Positions 36,001-46,838 of a DNA stretch of 46,838 bases are shown piece after piece. This DNA comes from Saccoglossus kowalevskii (Eukaryota > Hemichordata > Enteropneusta > Harrimaniidae), in the NCBI RefSeq assembly GCF_000003605.2, contig NW_003148188.1, positions 1 to 46,838 of the forward strand. The letters run 5' to 3'. The notes under the pieces were generated by a model. The model made no database searches. It had not been told where the DNA came from and saw only the letters and a program-made list of their open reading frames with translations. Position 1 is the stretch's first letter. Every line of letters starts with the position of its first letter. The position numbers and the translations under genes were made by a program.

Positions 36001-39000
36001 GATTCTAGGCGTGAGTGGAGTGAATTATATTGATTGGAACTCCTCAGATTCTAGGCGTTAGTGGAGTGAATTATATTGATTGGAACACCTCATAGATTCT
36101 AGGTGTTAGTGGAGTGAATTATATTGATTGGAACACCTCATAGATTCTAGGCGTTAGTGGAGTGAATTATATTGATTGGAACAACTCATAGATTCTAGGC
36201 GTTAGTGGAGTGAATAATATCGATTGGAACACCTCATATATTCTATGTGTTAGTGGAGTGAATTATATTGATTGGAACACTTCATAGATTCTAGGCGTTA
36301 GTGGAGTGAATTATATTGATTGGAACACCTCATAGATTCTAGGTGTTAGTGGAGTGAATTATATTGATTGGAACACCTCATAGATTCTAGGCGTTAGTGG
36401 AGTGAATTGTATTGATTGGAACACATCGATTCTAGGCGTTAGTGGAGTGAATTATATTGATTGGAACACCTCATAGATTCTAGGCGTTAGTGGAGTGAAT
36501 TATATTGATAGGAACACCTCATAGATTCTAGGTGTTAGTGGAGTGAATTATATTGATTGGAACACCTCATAGATTCTAGGCGTTAGTGGAGTGAATTATA
36601 TTGATTGGAACACCTCATAGATTCTAGGCGTTAGTGGAGTGAATTATATTGATTGGAACACCTCATAGATTCTAGGTGTTAGTGAAGTGAATTATATTGA
36701 TTTGGAACACCTCATAGATTCTAGCTGTTAGTGGAGTGAATTATATTGATTGGAACACCTCATAGATTCTAGGCGTTAGTGGAGTGAATTATATTGATTG
36801 GTACACCTCATAGATTCTAGGTGTTAGTGGAGTGAATTATATTGATTGGAACACCTCATAGATTCTAGGCGTTAGTGGAGTGAATTATATTGATTGGAAC
36901 ACCTAATAGATTCTAGGTGTTAGTGGAGTGAATTATATTGATTGGAACATCTCATAGATTCTAGGCGTTAGTGGAGTGAATTATATTGATTGGAACACCT
37001 CATAGATTCTAGGTGTTAGTGGAGTGAATTATATTGATTGGAACACCTCATAGATTCTAGGTGTTAGTGGAGTGAATTATATTGATTGGAACACCTCATA
37101 GATTCTAGGTGTTAGTGGAGTGAATTATATTGATTGGAACACCTCATAGATTCTAGGCGTTAGTGGAGTGAATTATATTGATTGGAACACCTGATAGATT
37201 CTAGGTGTTAGTGGAGTGAATTATATTGATTGGAACACCTCATAGATTCTAGGTGTTAGTGGAGTGAATTATATTGATTGGAACACCACATAGATTCTAG
37301 GTGTTAGTGGAGTGAATTATATTGATTGGAACAATTCATAGATTCTAGGCGTGAGTGGAGTGAATTATATTGTTTAGAACACATCGATTCTAGGCGTTAG
37401 TGGAGTGAATTATATTGATTGGAACACCTCATAGATTCTAGGTGTTAGTGGAGTGAATTATATTGATTTGAACACCTCATAGATTCTAGGCGTGAGTGGA
37501 GTGAATTATATTGATTGGAACACCTCAGATTCTAGGCGTTAGTGGAGTGAATTATATTGATTGGAACATCTCATAGATTCTAGGTGTTAGTGGAGTGAAT
37601 TATATTGATTGGAACACCTCATAGATTCTAGGTGTTAGTGGAGTGAATTATATTGATTGAAACACTTCATAGATTCTAGGCGTGAGTGGAGTGAATTGTA
37701 TTGATTGGAACACATAGATTCTAGGCATTAGTGGAGTGAATTATATTGATTGGAACACCTCATAGATTCTAGGTGTTAGTGGAGTGAATTATATTGATTG
37801 GAACACATAGATTCTAGGCGTTAGTGGAGTGAATTATATTTATTGGAACACCTCATAGATTCTAGGTGTTAGTGGAGTGAATTATATTGATTGGAACACC
37901 ACATAGATTCTAGTCGTTAGTGGAGTGAATTATATTGATTGGAACACTTCAAAGATTCTAGGCGTTAGTGGAGTGAATTATATTGATTGGAACACCTCAT
38001 AGATTCTAGGCGTTAGTGGAGTGAATTATATTGATTGGAACACCTCATAGATTCTAGGCGTTAGTGAAGTGAATTATATTGATTGGAACACCTAATAGAT
38101 TCTAGGTGTTAGTGGAGTGAATTATATTGATTGGAACACCTCACAGATTCTAGGCGTTAGTGGAGTGAATTATATTGATTGGAACACCTCATAGATTCTA
38201 GGTGTTAGTGGAGTGAATTATTTTGATTGGAACACCTCATAGATTCTAGGCGTTAGTGGAGTGAATTATATTGATTTGAACACCTCATAGATTCTAGGCG
38301 TTAGTGGAGTGAATAATATTGATTGGAACACCTCATAGATTCTAGGCGTTAGTGGAGTGAATTATATTGATTGGAACACCTCATAGATTCTAGGTGTTAG
38401 TGGAGTGAATTATATTGATTGGAACACCTCATAGATTCTAGGTGTTAGTGGAGTGAATTATATTGATTGGAACACCTCATAGATTCTAGGTGTTAGTGGA
38501 GTGAATTATATTGATTGGAACACCTCATAGATTCTAGGCGTTAGTGGAGTGAATTATATTGATTGGAACACCTGATAGATTCTAGGTGTTAGTGGAGTGA
38601 ATTATATTGATTGGAACACCTCATAGATTCTAGGTGTTAGTGGAGTGAATTATATTGATTGGAACACCTCATAGATTCTAGGTGTTAGTGGAGTGAATTA
38701 TATTGATTGGAACAATTCATAGATTCTAGGCGTGAGTGGAGTGAATTATATTGTTTAGAACACATCGATTCTAGGCGTTAGTGGAGTGAATTATATTGAT
38801 TGGAACACCTCATAGATTCTAGGTGTTAGTGGAGTGAATTATATTGATTTGAACACCTCATAGATTCTAGGCGTGAGTGGAGTGAATTATATTGATTGGA
38901 ACACCTCAGATTCTAGGCGTTAGTGGAGTGAATTATATTGATTGGAACATCTCATAGATTCTAGGTGTTAGTGGAGTGAATTATATTGATTGGAACACCT

Positions 39001-42000
39001 CATAGATTCTAGGTGTTAGTGGAGTGAATTATATTGATTGGAACACCTCGTAGATTCTAGGCGTTAGTGGAGTGAATTATATTGATTGGTACACCTCATA
39101 GATTCTAGGTGTTAGTGGAGTGAATTATATTGATTGGAACACCTCATAGATTCTAGGCGTTAGTGGAGTGAATTATATTGATTGGAACACCTAAATAGAT
39201 TCTAGGTGTTAGTGGAGTGAATTATATTGATTGGAACATCTCATATATTCTAGGCGTTAGTGGAGTGAATTATATTGATGGTACACCTCATAGATTCTAG
39301 GTGTTAGTGGAGTGAATTATATTGATTGGAACACCTCATAGATTCTAGGTGTTAGTGGAGTGAATTATATTGATTTGAACACCTCATAGATTCTAGGCGT
39401 GAGTGGAGTGAATTATATTGATAGGAACACTCATAGATTCTAGGCGTTAGTGGAGTGAATTATATTGATTGGAACACCTCATAGATTCTAGGCGTTAGTG
39501 GAGTGAATAATATTGATTGGAACACCTCATAGATTCTAGGCGTTAGTGGAGTGAATTATATTGATTGGTACACCTCATAGATTCTAGGCGTTAGTGGAGT
39601 GAATTATATTGATTGGAACACCTCATAGATTCTAGGCGTTAGTGGAGTGAATAATATTGATTGGAACACCTCATAGATTCTAGGCGTTAGTGGATTGAAT
39701 TATATTGATTGGTACACCTCATAGATTCTAGGCATTAGTGGAGTGAATTATATTGATTGGAACACCTCATAGATTCTAGGCGTTAGTGGAGTGAATAATA
39801 TTGATTGGAACATCTCATAGATTCTAGGCGTTAGTGGAGTGAATAATATCGAATGGAACACCTCATATATTCTAGGTGTTAGTGGAGTGAATTATATTGA
39901 TTGGAACACTTCATAGATTCTAGGTGTTAGTGGAGTGAATTATATTGATTGGAACACCTCATAGATTCTAGGTGTTAGTGGAGTGAAATATATTGATTGG
40001 AACACCTCATAGATTCTAGGTGTTAGTGGAGTGAATTATATTGATTGGAACACCTCATAGATTATCGGCGTTAGTGGAGTGAATTATATTGATTGGAACA
40101 CCTCATAGATTCTAGGCGTTAGTGGAGTGAATAATATCGATTGGAACACCTCATATATTCTAGGTGTTAGTGGAGTGAATTATATTGATTGGTACACTTC
40201 ATAAATACTAGGTGTTAGTGGAGTGAATTATATTGATTGGAACACCTCGTAGATTCTAGGCGTTAGTGGAGTGAATTATATTGATTGGTACACCTCATAG
40301 ATTCTAGGTGTTAGTGGAGTGAATTATATTGATTGGAACACCTCATAGATTCTAGGCGTTAGTGGAGTGAATAATATTGATTGGAACACCTCATAGATTC
40401 TAGGCGTTAGTGGAGTGAATTATATTGATTGGTACACCTCATACATTCTAGGCGTTAGTGGAGTGAATTATATTGATTGGAACACCTCATAAATTCTAGG
40501 TGTTAGTGGAGTGAATTATATTGATTTGAACACCTCATAGATTCTAGGCGTGAGTGGAGTGAATTATATTGATTGGAACACCTCATAGATTCTAGGCGTT
40601 AGTGGAGTGAATTATATTGATTGGAACACCTCATAGATTATAGGCGTTAGTGGAGTGAATAATATTGATTGGAACACCTCATAGATTCTAGGCGTTAGTG
40701 GAGTGAATTATATTGATTGGTACACCTCATAGATTCTAGGCGTTAGTGGAGTGAATTATATTGATTGGAACACCTCATAGATTCTAGGCGTTAGTGGAGT
40801 GAATAATATTGATTGGAACACCTCATAGATTCTAGGCGTTAGTGGAGTGAATTATATTGATTGGTACACCTCATAGATTCTAGGCGTTAGTGCAGTGAAT
40901 TATATTGATTGGAACACCTCATAGATTCTAGGCGTTAGTGGAGTGAATAATATTGATTGGAACATCTCATAGATTCTAGGCGTTAGTGGAGTGAATAATA
41001 TCGATTGGAACACCTCATATATTCTAGGTGTTAGTGGATTGAATTATATTGATTGGAACACTTCATAGATTCTAGGTGTTAGTGGAGTGAATTATATTGA
41101 TTGGAACACCTCATAGATTCTAGGTGTTAGTGGAGTGAATTATATTGATTAGAACACCTCATAGATTCTAGGCGTTAGTGGAGTGAATAATATCGATTGG
41201 AACACCTCATAGATTCTAGGTGTTAGTGGAGTGAATTATATTGATTGTAACACCTCATAGATTCTAGACGTTAGTGGAGTGAATATTATCGATTGGAACA
41301 CCTCATATATTCTAGGTGTTAGTGGAGTGAATTATATTGATTGGAACACTTCATATATTCTAGGTGTTAGTGGAGTGAATTATATTGATTGGAACACCTC
41401 ATAGATTCTAGGTGTTAGTGGAGTGAATTATATTGATTGGAACACCTCATAGATTCTAGGCGTTAGTGGAGTGAATAATATCGATTGGAACACCTCATAT
41501 ATTCTAGGTGTTAGTGGAGTGAATTATATTGATTGGAACACTTCATAGATTCTAGGCGTTAGTGGAGTGAATTATATTGTTTGGAACACATCGATTCTAG
41601 GCGTTAGTGGAGTGAATATTATTGATTGGAACACCTCATAGATTCTAGGCGTTAGTGGAGTGAATAATATTGATTGGAACACCTCATAGATTCTAGGCGT
41701 TAGTGGAGTGAATTATATTGATTGGAACACCTCATAGATTCTAGGCGTTAGTGGAGTGAATTATATTGATTGGTACACCTCATAGATTCTAGGCGTTAGT
41801 GGAGTGAATTATATTGATTGGAACACCTCGTAGATTCTAGGCGTTAGTGGAGTGAATTATATTGATTGGTACACCTCATAGATTCCAGGTTTTAGTGGAG
41901 TGAATTATATTGATTGGAACACCTCATAGATTCTAGGCGTTAGTGGAGTGAATAATATTGATTGGAACACCTCATAGATTCTAGGCGTTATTGGAGTGAA

Positions 42001-42479
42001 TTATATTGATTGGTACACCTCATAGATTCTAGGTGTTAGTGGAGTGAAATATATTGATTGGAACACCTCATAGATTCTAGGTGTTAGTGGAGTGAATTAT
42101 ATTGATTGGAACACCTCATAGATTATCGGCGTTAGTGGAGTGAATTATATTGATTGGAACACCTCATAGATTCTAGGCGTTAGTGGAGTGAATAATATCG
42201 ATTGGAACACCTCATATATTCTAGGTGTTAGTGGAGTGAATTATATTGATTGGAACACTTCATAGATACTAGGTGTTAGTGGAGTGAATTATATTGATTG
42301 GAACACCTCGTAGATTCTAGGTGTTAGTGGAGTGAATTATATTGATTGGAACACTTCATAGATTCTAGGCGTTAGTGGAGTGAATTATATTGATTGGAAC
42401 ACCTCATAGATTCTAGGCGTTAGTGGAGTGAATTATATTGTTTGGAACACATCGATTCTAGGCGTTAGTGGAGTGAATT

Positions 42480-43725
42480 ATATTGATTGGAACATCTCAT
42501 AGATTCTAGGCGTTAGTGGAGTGAATAATATCGAATGGAACACCTCATATATTCTAGGTGTTAGTGGAGTGAATTATATTGATTGGAACACTTCATAGAT
42601 TCTAGGTGTTAGTGGAGTGAATTCTATTGATTGGAACACCTCATAGATTCTAGGTGTTAGTGGAGTGAATTATATTGATTGGAACACCTCATAGATTCTA
42701 GGCGTTAGTGGAGTGAATAATATCGATTGGAACACCTCATAGATTCTAGATGTTAGTGGAGTGAATTATATTGATTGGAACACCTCATAGATTCTAGGCG
42801 TTAGTGGAGTGAATAATATTGATTGGAACACCTCATAGACTCTAGGCGTTAGTGGAGTGAATTATATTGATTGGTACACCTCATAGATTCTAGGCGTTAG
42901 TGGAGTGAATTATATTGATTGGAACACCTCATAGATTCTAGGTGTTAGTGGAGTGAATTATATTGATTTGAACACCTCATAGATTCTAGGCGTGAGTGGA
43001 GTGAATTATATTGATTGGAACACCTCATAGATTCTAGGCGTTAGTGGAGTGAATTATATTGATTGGAACACCTCATAGATTCTAGGCGTTAGTGGAGTGA
43101 ATAATATTGATTGGAACACCTCATAGATTCTAGGCGTTAGTGGAGTGAATTATATTGATTGGTACACCTCATAGATTCTAGGCGTTAGTGGAGTGAATTA
43201 TATTGATTGGAACACCTCATAGACTCTAGGCGTTAGTGGAGTGAATAATATTGATTGGAACACCTCATAGATTCTAGGCGTTAGTGGAGTGAATTATATT
43301 GATTGGTACACCTCATAGATTCTAGGCGTTAGTGGAGTGAATTATATTGATTGGAACACCTCATAGATTCTAGGCGTTAGTGGAGTGAATAATATTGATT
43401 GGAACATCTCATAGATTCTAGGCGTTAGTGGAGTGAATAATATCGAATGGAACACCTCATATATTCTAGGTGTTAGTGGAGTGAATTATATTGATTGGAA
43501 CACTTCATAGATTCTAGGTGTTAGTGGAGTGAATTCTATTGATTGGAACACCTCATAGATTCTAGGTGTTAGTGGAGTGAATTATATTGATTGGAACACC
43601 TCATAGATTCTAGGCGTTAGTGGAGTGAATAATATCGATTGGAACACCTCATAGATTCTAGGTGTTAGTGGAGTGAATTATATTGATTGGAACACCTCAT
43701 AGATTCTAGGCGTTAGTGGAGTGAA
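42480..43725 (+). repeat. 19-unit composite repeat, 912-bp spacing, tandem
   Basis: The second copy begins at 43,392 and matches for about 330 bp. GGAACATCTC, ATCGAATGG (TCGAAT at 42,531 and 43,443), CATATATTC, ACACTTC and GAATTCTATT (ATTCTA at 42,621 and 43,533) are all 912 bp apart, exactly 19 monomers. They diverge after about 42,813, where copy one has AATAATATTG and copy two AATATTATCG. The intervening 42.75-43.39 kb is the copy of the 29.2-29.8 kb segment. Confidence 0.86.
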
Positions 43726-45164
43726 TATTATCGATTGGAACACCTCATATATTCTAGGTGTTTGTGGAGTGAATTATATTGATTGGAACACTTCATATAT
43801 TCTAGGTGTTAGTGGAGTGAATTATATTGATTGGAACACCTCATAGATTCTAGGTGTTAGTGTAGTGAATTATATTGATTGGAACACCTCATAGATTCTA
43901 GGCGTTAGTGGAGTGAATAATATCGATTGGAAGACCTCATATATTCTAGGTGTTAGTGGAGTGAATTATATTGATTGGAACACTTCATAGATTCTAGGCG
44001 TTAGTGGAGTGAATTATATTGATTGGAACACTTCATAGATTCTAGGCGTGAGTGGAGTGAATTATATTGATTGGAACACTTCATAGATTCTAGGCGTTAG
44101 TGGAGTGAATTATATTGATTGGAACACCTCATAGATTCCAGGCGTTAGTGGAGTGAATTATATTGTTTGGAACACATCGATTCTAGGCGTTAGTGGAGTG
44201 AATTATATTGATTGGAACACCTCATAGATTCTAGGCGTTAGTGGAGTGAATAATATTGATTGGAACACCTCATAGATTCTAGGCGTTAGTGGAGTGAATT
44301 ATATTGATTGGAACACCTCATAGATTCTAGGCATTAGTGGAGTGAATTACATTGATTGGAACACCTCATAGATTCTAGGTGTTAGTGGAGTGAATTATAT
44401 TGATTGGAACACCTCATAGATTCTAGGTGTTAGTGGAGTGATGAATTATATTGACTGGAACACCTCATAGATTCTAGGCGTTAGTGGAGTGAATAATATC
44501 GATTGGAACACCTCATAGATTCTAGGTGTTAGTGGAGTGAATTATATTGATTGGAACACCTCATAGATTCTAGGCGTTAGTGGAGTGAATTATATTGATT
44601 GGAACACTTCATAGATTCTAGGCGTGAGTGGAGTGAATTATATTGATTGGAACACATAGATTCTAGGCATTAGTGGAGTGAATTATATTGATTGGAACAC
44701 CTCATAGATTCTAGGTGTTAGTGGAGTGAATTATATTGATTTGAACACCTCATAGATTCTAGGCGTGAGTGGAGTGAATGATATTGATTGGAACACCTCT
44801 TAGATTCTAGGCGTTAGTGGAGTGAATTATATTGATTGGAACACCTCATAGATTCTAGGCGTTAGTGGAGTGAATTATATTGATTGGAACACCTCATAGA
44901 TTCTAGGCGTTAGTGGAGTGAATTATATTGATTGGAACACCTAATAGATTCTAGGTGTTAGTGGAGTGAATTATATTGATTGGAACACCTCATAGATTCT
45001 AGGCGTTAGTGGAGGGAATTATATTGATTGGAACACATCATAGATTCTAGGTGTTAGTGGAGTGAATTATATTGATTGGAACACATAGATTCTAGGCGTT
45101 AGTGGAGTGAATTATATTTATTGGAACACCTCATAGATTCTAGGTGTTAGTGGAGTGAATTATA

Positions 45165-46838
45165 TTGATTGGAACACCACATAGATTCTAGTCGTTAGTG
45201 GAGTGAATTATATTGATTGGAACACTTCAAAGATTCTAGGCGTTAGTGGAGTGAATTATATTGATTGGAACACCTCATAGATTCTAGGCGTTAGTGGAGT
45301 GAATTATATTGATTGGAACACCTCATAGATTCTAGGCGTTAGTGGAGTGAATTATATTGATTGGAACACCTAATAGATTCTAGGTGTTAGTGGAGTGAAT
45401 TATATTGATTGGAACACCTCATAGATTCTAGGTGTTAGTGGAGTGAATTATATTGATTGGAACACTTCATGGATTCTAGGCGTGAGTGGAGTGAATTATA
45501 TTGATTGCAACACCTCATAGATTCTAGGTGTTAGTGGAGTGAATTATATTGATTGGAACACCTCATAGATTCCAGGCATTAGTGGAGTGAATTATATTGA
45601 TTGGAACACCTCATAGATTCTAGGTGTTAGTGGAGTGAATTATATTGATTGGAACACCTCATAGATTCTAGGTGTTAGTGGAGTGATGAATTATATTGAT
45701 TGGAACACCTCATAGATTCTAGGCGTTAGTGGAGTGAATAATATCGATTGGAACACCTCATAGATTCTAGGTGTTAGTGGAGTGATTTATATTGATTGGA
45801 ACACCTCATAGATTCTAGGCGTTAGTGGAGTGAATTATATTGATTGCAACACCTCATAGATTCTAGGTGTTAGTGGAGTGAATAATATTGATTGGAACAC
45901 CTCATAGATTCTAGGTGTTAGTGGAGTGAATAATATTGATTGGAACACCTCATAGATTCTAGGCGTTAGTGGAGTGAATTATATTGATTGGAACACTTCA
46001 TAGATTCTAGGTGTTAGTGGAGTGAATAATATTGATTGGAACACCACATAGATTCTAGTCGTTAGTGGATTGAATTATATTGATTGGAACACTTCAAAGA
46101 TTCTAGGCATTAGTGGAGTGAATTATATTGATTGGAACACCTCATAGATTCTAGGCGTTAGTGGAGTGAATTATATTGATTGGAACGCCTCATAGATTCT
46201 AGGCGTTAGTGGAGTGAATTATATTGATTGGAACACCTAATAGATTCTAGGTGTTAGTGGAGTGAATTATATTGATTGGAACACCTCATAGATTCTAGGT
46301 GTTAGTGGAGTGAATTATATTGATTGGAACACTTCATGGATTCTAGGCGTGAGTGGAGTGAATTATATTGATTGCAACACCTCATAGATTCTAGGTGTTA
46401 GTGGAGTGAATTATATTGATTGGAACACCTCATAGATTCTAGGCATTAGTGGAGTGAATTATATTGATTGGAACACCTCATAGATTCTAGGTGTTAGTGG
46501 AGTGAATTATATTGATTGGAACACCTCATAGATTCAAGGTGTTAGTGGAGTGATGAATTATATTGATTGGAACACCTCATAGATTCTAGGCATTAGTGGA
46601 GTGAATAATATCGATTGGAACACCTCATAGATTCTAGGTGTTAGTGGAGTGAATTATATTGATTGGAACACCTCATAGATTCTAGGCGTTAGTGGAGTGA
46701 ATTATATTGATTGGAACACTTCATAGATTCTAGGCGTGAGTGGAGTGAATTATATTGATTGCAACACCTCATAGATTCTAGGTGTTAGTGGAGTGAATAA
46801 TATTGATTGGAACACTTCATGATTCTAGGCGTGAGTGA
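45165..46838 (+). repeat. 18-unit composite repeat, 867-bp spacing, tandem
   Basis: Copy one starts near 45,165 and copy two near 46,032. CTTCAAAG (45,225 and 46,092), CATGGATTC (45,468 and 46,335) and the 51-bp GTGATGAATT unit (ATGAA at 45,686 and 46,553) are 867 apart, 18 monomers plus three. Near 46,700 copy two has one extra monomer (ACACTTC with GGCGTGAG) before the GATTGCAAC unit, which is then 915 from its partner. A third copy of the same order, including that extra unit, lies at 16.9-17.6 kb, so copy one probably lost it. Confidence 0.88.
46808..46838 (+). other. Truncated and irregular last monomer at the right edge
   Basis: The last unit starts GATTGGAACACTTC and breaks off after 31 or so bases. 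It shows CATGATTC where related units have CATGGATTC or CATAGATTC, and ends GTGAGTGA where GTGAGTGGAGTG is expected. Two single-base losses in G runs within 30 bases match the error pattern at 3.4 kb and 29.9 kb and suggest an uncorrected sequence end. Confidence 0.6.

Larger units (their letters stand above)
1..46838 (+). repeat. 48-bp satellite DNA array, about 975 head-to-tail monomers
   Basis: A 48-bp unit repeats without interruption across the window, always in the given orientation. An exact copy of the commonest form lies at 248-295. It reads GATTGGAACACC, then CTCATAGATT, then CTAGGCGTTAG, then GTGGAGTGAATTATATT. Its G+C is 18 of 48 bases. All six frames carry stops in the commonest monomer: TAG in CATAG and in CTAG, TAG and TGA in GTTAGTGGAGTGA, and TAA, TAG or TGA on the reverse strand. 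It is therefore not a coding repeat. Monomers usually differ by one to a few substitutions; a minority are 45, 46 or 51 bp. No mobile element, unique sequence or inverted monomer was seen. By size this is satellite rather than minisatellite DNA. A centromeric, pericentromeric or subtelomeric site is inferred only. I do not recognise the family or the species. Confidence 0.98.

Noticed and set aside
1-46838. Coding tandem repeat (48 is divisible by three)
   Set aside because: The commonest monomer has a stop in each of the six frames. Variants such as AATAATATT or CATATATTC remove a stop in one frame for one or two units only, so open stretches stay short and have no start or composition suggesting a protein.
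1-46838. CRISPR array
   Set aside because: There are no variable spacers: the whole 48 bp repeats, with scattered point variants across it.
1-46838. TATAAT on the reverse strand and TATATT on the forward strand of each monomer as promoters
   Set aside because: These are by-products of the AT-rich AATTATATT part, present nearly a thousand times with no paired element or downstream gene.
1-46838. Telomeric or telomere-like repeat
   Set aside because: The 48-bp unit is not a short G-rich telomere motif and has no internal 5-8 bp periodicity.
1-46838. Nucleosome phasing from four monomers (192 bp)
   Set aside because: 192 bp is within the usual range of nucleosome spacing, but nothing in the variant pattern shows a period of four units, so the coincidence is not evidence.

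Overview
The whole 46,838-base window is one head-to-tail satellite DNA array. A 48-bp monomer (18 of 48 bases are G or C in the commonest form, 37.5%) repeats about 975 times, always in the same orientation, from base 8 to the last base. I found no gene, RNA gene, transposon, CRISPR array or unique-sequence island. The commonest monomer has at least one stop codon in each of the six frames, so the array is not a coding tandem repeat. Long, highly homogenised satellite of this kind points to a eukaryotic heterochromatic locus (centromeric, pericentromeric or subtelomeric). I do not recognise the monomer and cannot name the species. Much of the variation between monomers is CG versus TG or CA at three fixed positions, which suggests a genome that methylates CpG in its germline.

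The array is not a uniform string of one unit. Monomers fall into recurring variant classes, including length classes of 45, 46, 48 and 51 bp. The classes occur in fixed orders, making long composite repeats. I could measure tandem composite blocks of 477 bp (10 units, 13.1-14.0 kb), 625 bp (13 units, 0.7-1.7 kb), 811 bp (17 units, 23.8-25.4 kb), 867 bp (18 units, 45.2-46.8 kb), 912 bp (19 units, 42.5-43.7 kb), 1,005 bp (21 units, 17.7-19.7 kb), 1,098 bp (23 units, 4.0-5.7 kb) and 1,335 bp (28 units, 10.3-12.8 kb). No single higher-order period governs the window.

On top of this, segments of 0.4-1.8 kb are shared between places 5-40 kb apart at constant offset. The clearest is 8,955-10,733 with 39,950-41,728, which differ by about ten substitutions. 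The layout is a mosaic of local tandem amplification plus copying of kilobase segments around the array, followed by insertion or loss of single 48-bp units.

Three places look technical rather than biological. At 29,841-30,114 there is a 274-bp extra near-copy of its neighbour with 14 net missing bases, nearly all in base runs, and the paralogous segment at 43.4 kb lacks it. At 3,341-3,482 there is a similar cluster of single-base losses. The last 30 bases and the first 7 also deviate. These look like uncorrected long-read sequence at assembly joins and contig ends.
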